This document shows positions 10,105 to 19,804 of a stretch of DNA of 64,000 nt, one piece after another. The stretch's first letter is position 1, and each line of letters starts with the position of its first letter. This DNA comes from Pomphorhynchus laevis. Taxonomy: Eukaryota; Acanthocephala; Palaeacanthocephala; Echinorhynchida; Pomphorhynchidae. Under the pieces are notes generated by a model. It did not search any database. It was not told the DNA's origin and saw only the letters and a list, made by a program, of their open reading frames with translations. The stretch lies in assembly GCA_012934845.2 (NCBI GenBank), contig WNNJ02000486.1, forward strand, positions 16,894-80,893, given 5' to 3'. The position numbers and the translations under genes were made by a program.

Positions 10105-10514
10105 CCAGATCCGTATATATGCGGAATTAACGAGGCTTGGTATGTTTTTGAGAGCACACTCTATAACTTACTAATATTGAGTTATCCCAAGTTTAAAACA
10201 CAGGGAAGTTTGTCTTTGGTTTGATGGGCTTCTCCGGTATCACTCACGCGCACGTAAACATGCGGGATTTCATTTCGTTGTGGACAACAATCTTATGAGT
10301 CATTCAAACAAATTAGGAATAGATTTACCACTCTCAAGAGGACGAAGCGTCGTCAGTTTGAGGAGAAGCTGAGTTCTATGGATGGCAAGGCTCTATTCTC
10401 TTACATTCGCAAAATCAGGGGCTCGAATATTCCACTAGAATCGTGGAGGGATGATTCTCAATGTGATGTCACGTGTAAAAGTGTCATGGCAAACTTATTT
10501 GCCCGGGAGTTCTC

Positions 10515-12112
10515 ATGATGTTTTTCTCTTCACGGACATTGTGTAGTTCTGAATCAGAAAAAGGTTCAGATGCATTCGACCGATCTAATCTGTCGTTTTG
10601 TACAAAATATGTTTTAAAGCTTCTCTGTAAATTAAAACCGAACATCGCTGCCGGTCCGGACGGACTTCCCTCAATTCTTTTGAATAAAGTTGCTCCTCAA
10701 ATATATTCATATGTTTCCGTATGTTTCAGTTTTCTATTCTCCAATTTCGAATTCCTTCGCGTTGGAAAGAGTCCATTGTAGTTCCAGTGCATAAAAAGGT
10801 AGATCGACAAGTGTGTAAGAGCTATCGCCCAGTAGCCTTGACATGTATTATTTGTAAGTTGCTTGAAAAGCTAATAGTCAAAAACATATCATCTGATTTG
10901 GAAAGCAACTGTAAACTCACCGACTCACAACACGGTTTCAGAATAAATAGATCACCAGTAAGTAATATTTTAGTTTCTTCCAACTCATGGCAGTCTTAAT
11001 TAGATGGACGAGTTCAATCTAATGTACTATTTCTCTTATGCTGTTGATTCAGTTCCGCGTGATCGCCTCATTCACAAATTGAGGTCAATTAGTGTTTGTC
11101 CTATGTATGTCGCCTAGATTGCAAATTACTTAAGTTCACGCTCTTTCAAAGTACGTGTAGGTGCAGATATGTCCACCTCATTCGCTATTCATTCTGGCGT
11201 TCCACATGGTGCTGTTATCTCCCCACTTCTTTTTATTGTCTATATCAATGATCTCCCATATGTAAATCGTTCTGATGTCGTTATGTATGCTGACGATATT
11301 AAGATATGGCGGCGTATTAGAGACGGAAGGGACATTAAGATCCTTCAAGATGATCTGACATGTCTAGAAAAACGGTCGGCGGAGAATGGTTTGAGGGTTA
11401 ACCCCTCTAAATGTGCGCATATGTCCATTGGTTCTTCACTAAACTCATCGTATCAGATAGGTTCGATTCAGATGGGCCGAGTGAGTGAATTCAAGGATCT
11501 TGGGGTGATGATGACCAGTAGCTTAAAAACTAATCCCCACACTAGATATATTTGTAATCGAGGCTATCGTATTTTACGGATGTTTTTCAAATATTTTGAT
11601 CGGATAAGTCCATCAATGTTCAAGCGACTATTTTGCTCTTATATTCTACCCATCCTTGAATAGGTTTACCTGCAACTTATCCATAGACTTTAAGATAATC
11701 CCGTGATATTGAGAACTTGTTACGTAAAAGGTCACGAATGATTCCGAATTTCTCCAATTTGAGATATGCTGAACGTTTGACATATCTACGTGTCGGCACA
11801 TTTAAATATCGCAGATCGGCTATTGATTTGTCAACTACAGTCAAAATTATCAACTACAGTCAAAATTGTTTTCGATGGCTTTGGTGGTCTCTCTAGCTTA
11901 TTATCCGTGAATGATAGACGAGAAACTCGTGGACATGTGTAAAAATTAATAAAGCCAACTACAAGAATTTCTGTGCACTATTGATTTGCAACCAGGGTAA
12001 TTAACGGATGGAATGCACCAAAGTGCCTTGATATCTCTAGTAGTATATCTAGTGATGCTATCAAGAAAGCCATCGAAGCCGAGAGAAGGAATTTGCGACT
12101 AATATTTGATTA
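10515..12112 (+). pseudogene. LINE ORF2 reverse transcriptase and C-terminal region (decayed)
   Basis: Open pieces 10,515-10,781, 10,721-10,999 and 11,169-11,663 carry successive RT motifs: AAGPDGLPSILL, SYRPVALTCIICKLLEKL, SQHGFR, SGVPHGAVISPLLFIVYIND and MYADDIKIWRRI, then FKDLGVMM and the thumb region. Frameshifts separate the pieces and a stop follows SYILPILE at 11,661. The Y-A-D-D-x-K-I-W wording is the one seen in trematode CR1-like elements (family knowledge). Confidence 0.85.
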
Positions 12113-12201
12113 ATTGTTTTGTTGATTTTTTTATTTTTATTTTATCATGTTTTGTAAGCGACACGAGCGTGTAGCTCATTTGATTCTGTTTTTTATAATA
12201 A

Positions 12202-12227
12202 TAAGTATAAAAGCATAAAGAATGTAA
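12202..12227 (+). repeat. target-site duplication, right copy
   Basis: Identical to 7,866-7,891; follows the LINE 3' tail directly. Confidence 0.85.
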
Positions 12228-12433
12228 AGTAATCACAAAAATACAATTTTTTAATTGTGTATTAGATTCGTTTCCATCACTGCGATATGCAGAAAAAGGA
12301 CTTTTTACTTAGTAATAAGAATTGTTTTTATTACATTTACAGGATACCCTCGTGGGCCCGCCGAGAAAATAAAAATAAAAAATGTATAAAATTGATTTCA
12401 TCGTTTTGAAATTTTAAAGTCTTTCATAGCCCT

Positions 12434-14010
12434 TTACAATTGGGCTCGTTGATTATCCATATCGTTGAAAGTTGAGAGACTCGGTGACTTTTTTTTCTCA
12501 AAAGTTATTGAAACCTCTTTGACAATTAGCATTGATAGTTTCGTCCTTACGTATTTAATCCATTCAGATCTGAGCATCCAAGTTTCTTGTCTCAAAAAGG
12601 TAGCCGTCTCAAAAAGGATTGTATCCGGAACGGGTTTAAGATGTGGTTCTTTTGTCGCTTTTAGACATGTTTTCTTGCTAAGATCGTTAAGCTCATAACA
12701 ATGATGTTGTGACGAACAAATGTAGGACCGTGTAATTTGCAGGAGAGAGCGTGTACCATGTTGTTGACTGAACAACAAGCACACAAATATTGACGAGTGG
12801 TATTGACAAACTGTATCTGTTTGCCACTGCATTATGAAATTCCGTCGTGTTCAGCCACAGGTCATCAACTTATCCATATGTGGTTATCCAAGAAGACACT
12901 CCAGTTTGCGCTGCGTTTGTACAAATCGACTTCACGTCTTTTTCGGAATTTTGAATAAGATCAAGCTGTAGATTTCTGTTTTTCTCGAAATTTTCTTTTC
13001 TAACAGCATCAAGTTTCTCTTTTAATTGTCGAGAATAGTCTTTTCGTTTTGCTCGTAAGCTGTGCACATTCGGTTAGAGTTATCGAATTCTGACGAACAC
13101 TTTGGTGACGCGTCACGAATACCCAGACCTCCTTGTTTTGGAGTAAGTGTTAAAAGCCTACACAGCTCTTAATCTAGGCTGTCTCGCCCCATAATTGATG
13201 GTACCGTCTCTTTCCATAACGTGTTCTGCCAACTTTTGAGTTGTAGTTAATCTTTCTTTGTAGTTCTCAAGACATAATTTTGTATACACTTTCTGAGTAA
13301 CGTAAAGGCAGCGAAGGCATCGTAATGGGAAATTTCTTTTAATGCATCTGCAGCCTTTGTCCACTTCTGGATTTCATAGGATATCTGTTGTCGCGTACAT
13401 TCATGTTGGCCAATGTAGCCGCCCAAATATTTGACACCATCTTGCCGTATTTGTATTCCTGCTTCTAGCATAGTTATGGAGCATTGCATGTTCCCTTAGT
13501 GATAAAGAAGGACACATTTATTCGGATTGTGATAGTATCCAATTGAGGGCCCGATACGATTTATTTCCTTCCATAACTTCCAGTTTATCCAATGATCCAC
13601 AATAAGCACCGTCATCGGCATATCAGCTTTGTACTACTTCTGGAACCAGTTTCTTATGTGATTTATCAGTGTTATAGCAACAGGCGCATATGCCGCCATT
13701 GACAAAAGATCACACTGTGTGAATCCCTCTTTTGATTCGATCACCAATCATGATACCGCCATGATAGCCGGTTTCTTGTACGTGTTATTGAGTATTGAGT
13801 ATAATGATGGGCATAGGTATTTTATGTTCGTTAAAGCTAATGATATGTTCAGTCGATTGAATGCATTGGATATATGTGACAGATAGATTCCTACTCCTAA
13901 AGTCTCCCCAAGGCAGGATTGGATGAGGTGATTTAGTGGCTCCATAATTGTGTAGAGATAGTGACTCATCCAAAACTTTGTCAAGACTTATTTTACCAAT
14001 CCAACCCAAG
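12434..14010 (-). pseudogene. LINE RT with C-terminal Cys/His and endonuclease-like region (decayed)
   Basis: Minus strand, in pieces. Near 13,870-13,750: ISNAFNRLNISLALTNIKYL, the RT strand with D-x-x-NAFN wording (Asp replaced by His/Ile here). Then GFTQCD-like remains of the 'TQGDPLAM' motif near 13,720, and an Y-A-D-D-G remnant near 13,620. Residues of 13,489-13,247 (VKYLGGYIGQHECTRQQIS, DAFAAFTLLRK) match the thumb region of the LINE group also seen at 32.9 and 53.6 kb. The end near 12,700-12,830 holds Cys/His remains. Many breaks. Confidence 0.6.
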
Positions 14011-14021
14011 GCTCTATCCGT

Positions 14022-16119
14022 TCAACAGACAAAATTCTCCTTCTTGAATATCTTCCAGAAGGAAGACTGGGCTGGATTAAGACAAGCAATGCTTGCCCTA
14101 TCCTTACCCAGTTGGAACCAATATCTAGTGCTCCAATATTCGTTCGAGATAGATTTACGTGCAGAAGAAGAGAGATTGGGAAGATGGAGCATATACGCTA
14201 AGGTCTTGAGTTTTGTCGGAGTGGGACTGTAAACACGACCTTTGTAGGTAGTCGAAAGTATCGCGGTAGCTTGCCAGGAGAGGTAGGAATTAACTTTGGT
14301 TAAACTCTCAATACCAATTCGGGGGAAGCGTTGGATATCTGCCCGAAAGAAAGCCACTCTGATATAATCAAAGTGGAATCTCTTTCGGAGAAACGAATTT
14401 TCTTCTATCCGCTAACTAATCAAGTAATGAGAGGTGTACAGATGTTGTCGCGACTGCTCTACAGTAAGGTTTCAACAACCACCTCTCATAGAGCAGTAAG
14501 AAGTCGAGGAGTGAATTTGTTGATGTTCAATGATTAGTGGGGGACGGTAGACTGTGAATAAGATAACTGTTCCTGGCTCTGCGGAGTGCTGCATTAATCC
14601 AACGACCAGTTATGTCGTTAAAGTCACCAAGTACCATGTCATAGCAGCTATCAATAATTCTATTCAGGAGGTCAAGGTTCTTGATCTTAAGGAGCATTTA
14701 ACAAGGGTTAAAAGACCTTGAGATGAAGAAGAGTGAGGCGGGGTTATGTACGGAGTATAGTGGGAACACATGTGCTTAGGGATGAATCGAGTAATGACCT
14801 GGGGGAGACGGATAGGTCGCGTCTCCTGAAGGCTCAAGAGTACTCTGCATTGTGTTAGGTCAGCTGGGTGGGATTGCCTCATCCCTAGACAGAGCTAGGG
14901 GCGGAAAGGTTGCCCATCTCGCCACAAACTCCGTCCTGGGCGAGTACTTGCCCATGGGCAGTGTCTTCATTTTCCAGTGAGGCCTTTCCTGCTTGCGACT
15001 TAATCAGCTTGCCTACCTTTAGTGGAGGCACGGTATGGGCCGAAGCCCTCTTTCTTAGATTCAGCTACAGTGGCAGTAGGAATCACTGGATTAGCATATA
15101 ACAGGAAAAGATGACTAGAAAAAAGCTGTTCCATTTGTCTGAATATTGACTGTTTTTGTGAGTCTAATAGACGAAGGATGTCCTTGTAAGACATTCTACT
15201 GCAGGAGTCGGCATAACTAACCGGAGATTTTGTAATAGGAGAACATAACTTAAGTATGTAGGCCTTAAAGGCCTCACACCTCCTTGATTATGAGGGATGC
15301 GGACCCTTACAATTAGCACACATAGGGGTAGATAAACACTTTCCACCGATGCCAACGCAATCGTTGGACGAGCAATAACCGCATGTCTTAATTTATTGCA
15401 CATAGACGCCCAGTTTCCCCATGCATGACATGATTACAATGGGGAAACGTCATGTCGTCATTCGATAGTACAGTAAATTTTAAATTGAAACCCATAAAAG
15501 GGTTGCATGCCGATCTAGCTAATATCTCGGCAATTTCTGTGGAGACGAGACAAAAGCTATAGGGATGGCTTGTCCATCCCTCCCTTGACAGAACGAAAAT
15601 TCGACACTCTAAACAACGCTTGAAAAGTGTCAATATCAGATTGCTCGAAGTGTGGAGGTAGGCTAGAAACTTTCAACGAAGCCATAATAGGCTTTGCAGT
15701 AAGGCTCCAAAGCATGGAGATATTTTTGTCAAAGTATTCTTTATAGTCATTTGCCAATTCGGGGTGGCAAACGAAACTTTAATTTCTGATTCATTATATC
15801 TGACCAGATTAAATAGAATTCTGTTATGATATCGTTCAACAAAACTGCGAAGGAATAAATTATAGAGTTTGTGCCTTTCAAAAGGCTCAGCTAATTTAAT
15901 GATAACCAAATTTTTCAACTTAGGTGTTGGGGAAAGTAACCCCTTGTCATCGTTATCATTGGCTAACAAAACACTAACCTTAGAAGCTGAAGTATTCGAA
16001 ATTTCCTTGGAAATACATGTGAACTGCTCTAATCTTGCTGAATTCTGCTCCAAATTTGCTGAAAATTGTGGAATCTTTGATTGCTCCGACGCACTTTTAC
16101 ATTTGAACGATGGCTGCAT
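14022..16119 (-). pseudogene. I/jockey-like LINE ORF1 and endonuclease relic
   Basis: Minus strand. 16,119-15,673 is a 148-aa open piece (start MQPSFKCKSASEQSKIP; later KNLVIIKLAEPFERHKLYNL), ORF1-like with a coiled tendency. Around 15,420-15,230 a retroviral-type zinc knuckle CANCKGPHPS with a downstream C-E-A-F-K-A-Y occurs, typical of I/jockey gag-like ORF1. From 14,880 to 14,500 follow VLLSLQETRPI and MVLGDFNDITGRWINAALR, parts of an APE endonuclease. 14,357-14,022 is the pre-RT spacer. Its own RT is missing and a different LINE's RT abuts at about 14,010. Confidence 0.65.
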
Positions 16120-16215
16120 TTTTCGAAAATTGTTTCAAATATCAATCCAATATTGTATGTTTATTATTTCTCAAACTTTATTTTAAGGTGTTTTTCATAC
16201 TGAATATGTAGTATA

Positions 16216-16392
16216 AAATACGTAGACTCACTTATCTGATCTGATTTGCTCTATTGACAAGTTATTATTTACCTGCGGACTTTCTTTCCCTTATAAACTG
16301 TAAAAAATATCAAAACTATACATTCTTGATACGACCATTTTTCTGCTAATTTTATAGCAAATTAAATCAGCTAACTGAGTCTACGTATTTAA
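16216..16392. repeat. about 175-bp hairpin segment in the Naiad tail
   Basis: Ends are inverted copies of one another (AATACGTAGACTCACTTATC against its complement ACTGAGTCTACGTATT). A related segment lies at 44,750-44,900 and a single arm at 42,975-43,005. It could be part of the Penelope terminal repeat or a small foldback element riding in it. Confidence 0.6.
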
Positions 16393-16594
16393 TATAATTA
16401 TAAAATAAACAAAACATATTAATGCTAAATCAAAATTTAATAATTAAATAATAAAATTAAAAATTGTTTTTAGATTTTCTATAATTTAAATCAAGTTAAA
16501 AAAAAATAAAATAAAAAATAAAATTTAAAATAAACGTCATTATTATGAATTGACTAATAAATAACAGACGTTGTATCAGAATAAGAATTAGAGG

Positions 16595-16687
16595 TCATCA
16601 GGAGGAACTGCTATGCTATCAGGTTTCGGCCCCTAACTCCTCTACCCAACATAGCAGCGGGGCCAAATACATGCTAATGATGTATTT
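16595..16687 (-). ncRNA. candidate 3' UTR pseudoknot of the Naiad element
   Basis: Sense (minus) order: hairpin AAATACAT/ATGTATTT (16,687-16,665); GGCCCC (16,664-16,659); CTGCTATG (16,657-16,650); GGGGCC (16,633-16,628); CATAGCAG (16,615-16,608). GGCCCC pairs with GGGGCC and CTGCTATG with CATAGCAG, so the two stems interleave as a pseudoknot in the P1-P2-P1'-P2' order of HDV-like ribozymes. CGAAAC and CTGATGA also lie inside. The block is identical at 27,500-27,600 and diverged at 43.4 and 44.5 kb. It does not meet the HDV or hammerhead consensus; function is open. Confidence 0.45.
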
Positions 16688-16731
16688 CCTCTGAAATAAC
16701 TATCTAGTATCTTATTCTAATGCAAAGTATA

Positions 16732-18408
16732 TTATTTATTATCCATCCATAAAAATTTGCCACTTAAGAGTTTAAATTTATTCTTTATATTATTGTGTTG
16801 ATTTATATATTTTACTATTTTCTGCTTGATGTTATTTTTATAGTAACCTAGTTTAAAATATGTGTCTAATAAAATAATTGAATGATTTTTAAGAAAGCCA
16901 ATATCATTACATATTGTTGCAATTCTTAAAATTTCATTATTTAATGTATTATATTTTATATTATATGGTATGCATGAATGCTCATGCAAAAATATGTTTC
17001 TTGTAAATTTAAATATGTCATCTTTACGATATAAATTAATAGTAGTTTTAGTTAATGTTAATTTAATGTTCATATCTAGATATACACCTTCTTTATCATT
17101 AATATTGGTTTTGTTAAGAATAAGGCTTTCTGGATAAATGTGCTCACTAATTGAATAAAAAATTTTAGAATTAAATACACATATATCATCAATGTAACGA
17201 AACATATATTTCATATATTTATATTGTTTAGATTTAGTTTTTACACAGTTATGAACAAATTCATATTCTATAAAGCTTAAAAACAAGTCAGCTATAATTA
17301 GGCTACTATTACCACCCATTGGAACACCTTTTACTTGTCTAAATATAGATGTCCCTACTTTTAAATAATTTTGATTTATCAAAATATTTAAGGATTCTAT
17401 TAATTCAATTTTATCCATATATTTATATTTATTTGATGGTTTAATTTTTGTTAGATAGGCGTTATAATTATTATAACATATATATGTATATCTTTTTCCG
17501 AATATAAGGTTAATTAATTTTACTAACGTTTCTTCAATATCTACTAAATTTAGATTTGTATAAAGCGTACTAAAATCGTATGTATTTATATTTTGAAAAT
17601 TTATTCCTTTTGTCTGTTCTAAAAATTCTTTTGTAGAATTAATACTGAAATAGTGTTTTATACCAGTATTAATTTCGATTACCTTGCAATATTTTTTAAA
17701 GTGTGCTTTAATTACTTTAAGTATTTTATTCATATAGACAGAAAGTGGTTTTAATGTACATTTAAACGCACTACATATGAACCTAGGTTTTATTGGATTT
17801 TTATGTAATTTTGGATTCCAATATAATATAGGTATAGTTTTATTATCTAATTCAACCTTTATACCCTTTTTGTCCATTATAGAACAGTGACTTGTAATAA
17901 TTGTTTCTAAATTTAAATCACTACGTTCATATGTTGGATTTACATTTAAATCATTAGAATTCACCTCTTTCATTAGTATATCATAATAAAGCTGTTTGCA
18001 TATAAAGACAAAGTTATTACTAGCTTTATCAATAGTTGTTATTATATAGTTATCCTTTAATTTAGTAAGTTCTTTATACATATCTTTATTAATTTTATCT
18101 TTCCTTTTATAATTGTTTGTTATTTTCATTTTATTTTTAATTTTATCAAATATATAATCTTTCCAAATGTTAATCTTAGATATATTCGAGCTTTCACTAT
18201 TAATCAGCTTACTAAAGTAATCATTTAAGTTATTATATAACGAATTGTAAATTTTATTTTTGTCGTTGTTATTATTTAATCTATATTTATATCCTTTTGA
18301 TAGCAGCTTTCTTAATTCACAATTTTCAATTAATTCTAGATTATGGGTACATATATGTTCATTTATTTTATCAAAACTAAGACTTTTACAATTGCATTCT
18401 GTTTCCAT
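16732..18408 (-). CDS. Naiad reverse transcriptase ORF (558 aa)
   Basis: Opens METECNCKSLSF, i.e. the Cys-x-Cys linker motif, then HNLELIENCELRKLLSKGYKY. RT motifs follow: ITTIDKASNNFVFICKQ (about residue 130), WNPKLHKNPIKPRFICSA (about 195), NTYDFSTLYTNL with the first catalytic Asp (about 270), VKGVPMGGNSSLIIADLFLS (about 360) and the catalytic FRYIDDICVFN (about 400). Y-x-DD and the 'KPRFI' wording are Penelope/TERT-like, not LINE-like. The frame is open to WMDNK at 16,735. The ATG is the first in frame; since the ancestral protein probably ran on from the endonuclease, 18,408 may be only a local start. Codon use is very AT-rich. Confidence 0.92.
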   Translation of the reverse strand: METECNCKSLSFDKINEHICTHNLELIENCELRKLLSKGYKYRLNNNNDKNKIYNSLYNNLNDYFSKLINSESSNISKINIWKDYIFDKIKNKMKITNNYKRKDKINKDMYKELTKLKDNYIITTIDKASNNFVFICKQLYYDILMKEVNSNDLNVNPTYERSDLNLETIITSHCSIMDKKGIKVELDNKTIPILYWNPKLHKNPIKPRFICSAFKCTLKPLSVYMNKILKVIKAHFKKYCKVIEINTGIKHYFSINSTKEFLEQTKGINFQNINTYDFSTLYTNLNLVDIEETLVKLINLIFGKRYTYICYNNYNAYLTKIKPSNKYKYMDKIELIESLNILINQNYLKVGTSIFRQVKGVPMGGNSSLIIADLFLSFIEYEFVHNCVKTKSKQYKYMKYMFRYIDDICVFNSKIFYSISEHIYPESLILNKTNINDKEGVYLDMNIKLTLTKTTINLYRKDDIFKFTRNIFLHEHSCIPYNIKYNTLNNEILRIATICNDIGFLKNHSIILLDTYFKLGYYKNNIKQKIVKYINQHNNIKNKFKLLSGKFLWMDNK

Positions 18409-18781
18409 TATGTTTCTAATATTATCGTTACATATTGATTTTAATTCTTTATTATAATTACAAATTTTTCGTCCTAATGGTGGTAGGAGTTTATACCTTT
18501 TTTAGGAATATATTTACTTAAATCTGACTCAATTATTTCTTTACTTTTAGAATTATTTAAAAGTCCGTCTATATTTATGTTATCTATACATTTATTAATG
18601 AAGTTTATGGCTAATGTATATTTTCTATTGTTATTATTTACATTTATTGTACGATTATAGTATTTTGTATTACACTAGCTGTCTATTATACAACTTAGCC
18701 TATCATAGTCGTTAATTAATTTTTGATTTATTGGACATATGATATCTTTAGAAAAATTTCTTATATTTACATAAAGATCTT
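18409..18781 (-). other. interrupted linker between Naiad endonuclease and RT
   Basis: Reading frames here still look protein-like (pieces such as DNINIDGLLNNSKSKEIIES and LPPLGRKICNYNKEL upstream of the CxC motif), but they lie in more than one frame and include about three interruptions. The element is therefore probably dead as a single protein. Confidence 0.6.
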
Positions 18782-19444
18782 TTAGCTTATTATCACTAAA
18801 AGTTGTTTTAATATTTCTAATTGTTCATTTATATACATATCTTTTTTAATATTTTTAACTCTATTTTTCCTATTCCTTTTATCACCATGACTTCTTGGTT
18901 TGCGTTTAACCGGATTATTATAATATAGTTGTTTATTATGTATTATACTACTTCTGCCAATTCCTTGTACCACGTCATTCAATCCTAATGGGTACATGGA
19001 ATTAAGCGTTTTAATCCAAAAATCTTCTTTTTCTAATAGTTTTTGATTTAATATTGAAATGTTTTCTTCGATAATATGTTCTAAAATAAATAATTTACAG
19101 TTTTTAATATCATGTCCTATTAATCTCATATGTTTATGAAATATAGTTTGACTATTATGCTGTATATTATATATGTGTTGCCTAAACCTAGTTTTTAACA
19201 TTTGATATGTTTTTCCTATATATTGCAATCCACATGTACATTGTATAAGATACACTACACCTGTGGTTTTGCAGTTACAATTATTATTAATATTTAATGA
19301 AAAACATTTGTTTGTCGTATTACTTACGATACAATTATTATTATTTATAACATCACAAACTATACAATTTTTTCTGTTACATTTAAAAGATCTAAAATTG
19401 AAATCATTAGTACTTACGTATTTTTCCAATATTGTTGAGTACAT
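18782..19444 (-). CDS. GIY-YIG endonuclease of the Naiad element (220 aa)
   Basis: Nicks DNA to prime reverse transcription. Early Cys cluster CNRKNCIVC and later NNNCNCKTT, followed by VVYLIQCTCGLQYIGKT (the GIY-YIG signature, about residues 64-80), KTRFRQHI with the conserved Arg, then H-x-x-x-H (FHKHMRLIGHD), ILE with the catalytic Glu region, and EKEDFWIKTLNSMYPLGLND. The Cys/His set is that of Penelope-type endonucleases. The C-terminal 60 residues are basic (KRKPRSHGDKRNRKNR). It is upstream of, not fused to, the RT ORF, which defines the permuted order. First ATG taken; a homologous 5' end at 45,100 starts at the same place. Confidence 0.9.
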   Translation of the reverse strand: MYSTILEKYVSTNDFNFRSFKCNRKNCIVCDVINNNNCIVSNTTNKCFSLNINNNCNCKTTGVVYLIQCTCGLQYIGKTYQMLKTRFRQHIYNIQHNSQTIFHKHMRLIGHDIKNCKLFILEHIIEENISILNQKLLEKEDFWIKTLNSMYPLGLNDVVQGIGRSSIIHNKQLYYNNPVKRKPRSHGDKRNRKNRVKNIKKDMYINEQLEILKQLLVIIS

Positions 19445-19539
19445 GTAACTTTTAAGTCATAATTTTTAACGTTGCTTTTTCGGTGTCGCCACCTAGTTTA
19501 GTTGACTCAGACTAAACTTACAATGGGCCATCCAACTTT

Positions 19540-19737
19540 GATTATTTTTTTCTTTTCCTTATAATCTTTTCCTTACTCCCTCTCGACGTCCGCCGCGCTC
19601 CCTCCTTTATCACATTCAAACACCTCCTCCGTTCACACCTTCTCGACACCTGATTCACAGTCTTGTTTTGTTGTTTGTGGTCATGTAAGCGTGCGCTGGC
19701 ACGCATTTGCCACGTTAAAATAAATCTTTTTTTTATA
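19540..19737 (+). mobile_element. 3' end of an L2-family LINE (5' truncated)
   Basis: The stretch with ACGCATTTGCCACGTTAAA is the plus-strand counterpart of the 3' end of the L2 copy at 3,190-3,235, followed by an A/T-rich tail. Only about 200 bp survive next to the Naiad 5' end. Confidence 0.65.
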
Positions 19738-19804
19738 ATGAAGTATACATCAATAATCACTAATCAATCCTACAACTAGATTATTAATGCAATATCTAGT
19801 ACTA

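Larger units (their letters stand above)
7892..12201 (+). mobile_element. CR1-like LINE insertion flanked by 26-bp target duplications
   Basis: Plus-strand order: ORF1-like region (about 8,270-9,110), APE endonuclease (9,264-about 10,100), RT (about 10,400-11,663), C-terminal domain (to about 12,112), 3' UTR and a short ATAATAATAA tail abutting the right direct repeat. This is the only LINE here for which both ends can be fixed. ORF2 is broken by several stops and frameshifts, yet the duplications are still identical. Confidence 0.85.
16200..19530 (-). mobile_element. Naiad-like Penelope element (permuted: endonuclease before RT)
   Basis: Minus strand, 5' to 3': 5' UTR (19,530-19,445, shared with 45,000-45,110 on +), GIY-YIG endonuclease (19,444-18,782), linker (18,781-18,409, interrupted about three times), RT with a Cys-x-Cys start (18,408-16,732), structured 3' UTR (16,700-16,580) and an AT-rich tail with a 175-bp hairpin (16,216-16,392). 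Canonical Penelopes carry the endonuclease at the C-terminus; N-terminal GIY-YIG joined by a CxC domain to the RT is the described mark of the Naiad/Chlamys group. Further partial copies are at 27.3, 30.5-31.5 and 43-45 kb. Confidence 0.88.

Noticed and set aside
12465-12698. 77-codon plus-strand frame
   Set aside because: Opposite-strand shadow of the LINE C-terminus at 12,434-12,832.
16595-16687. Calling the Naiad 3' structure a proven HDV-like ribozyme
   Set aside because: Strand order matches, but P1.1, P4 and the catalytic C are not seen and stem one is not kept in the 43.4-kb copy; it stays a candidate.
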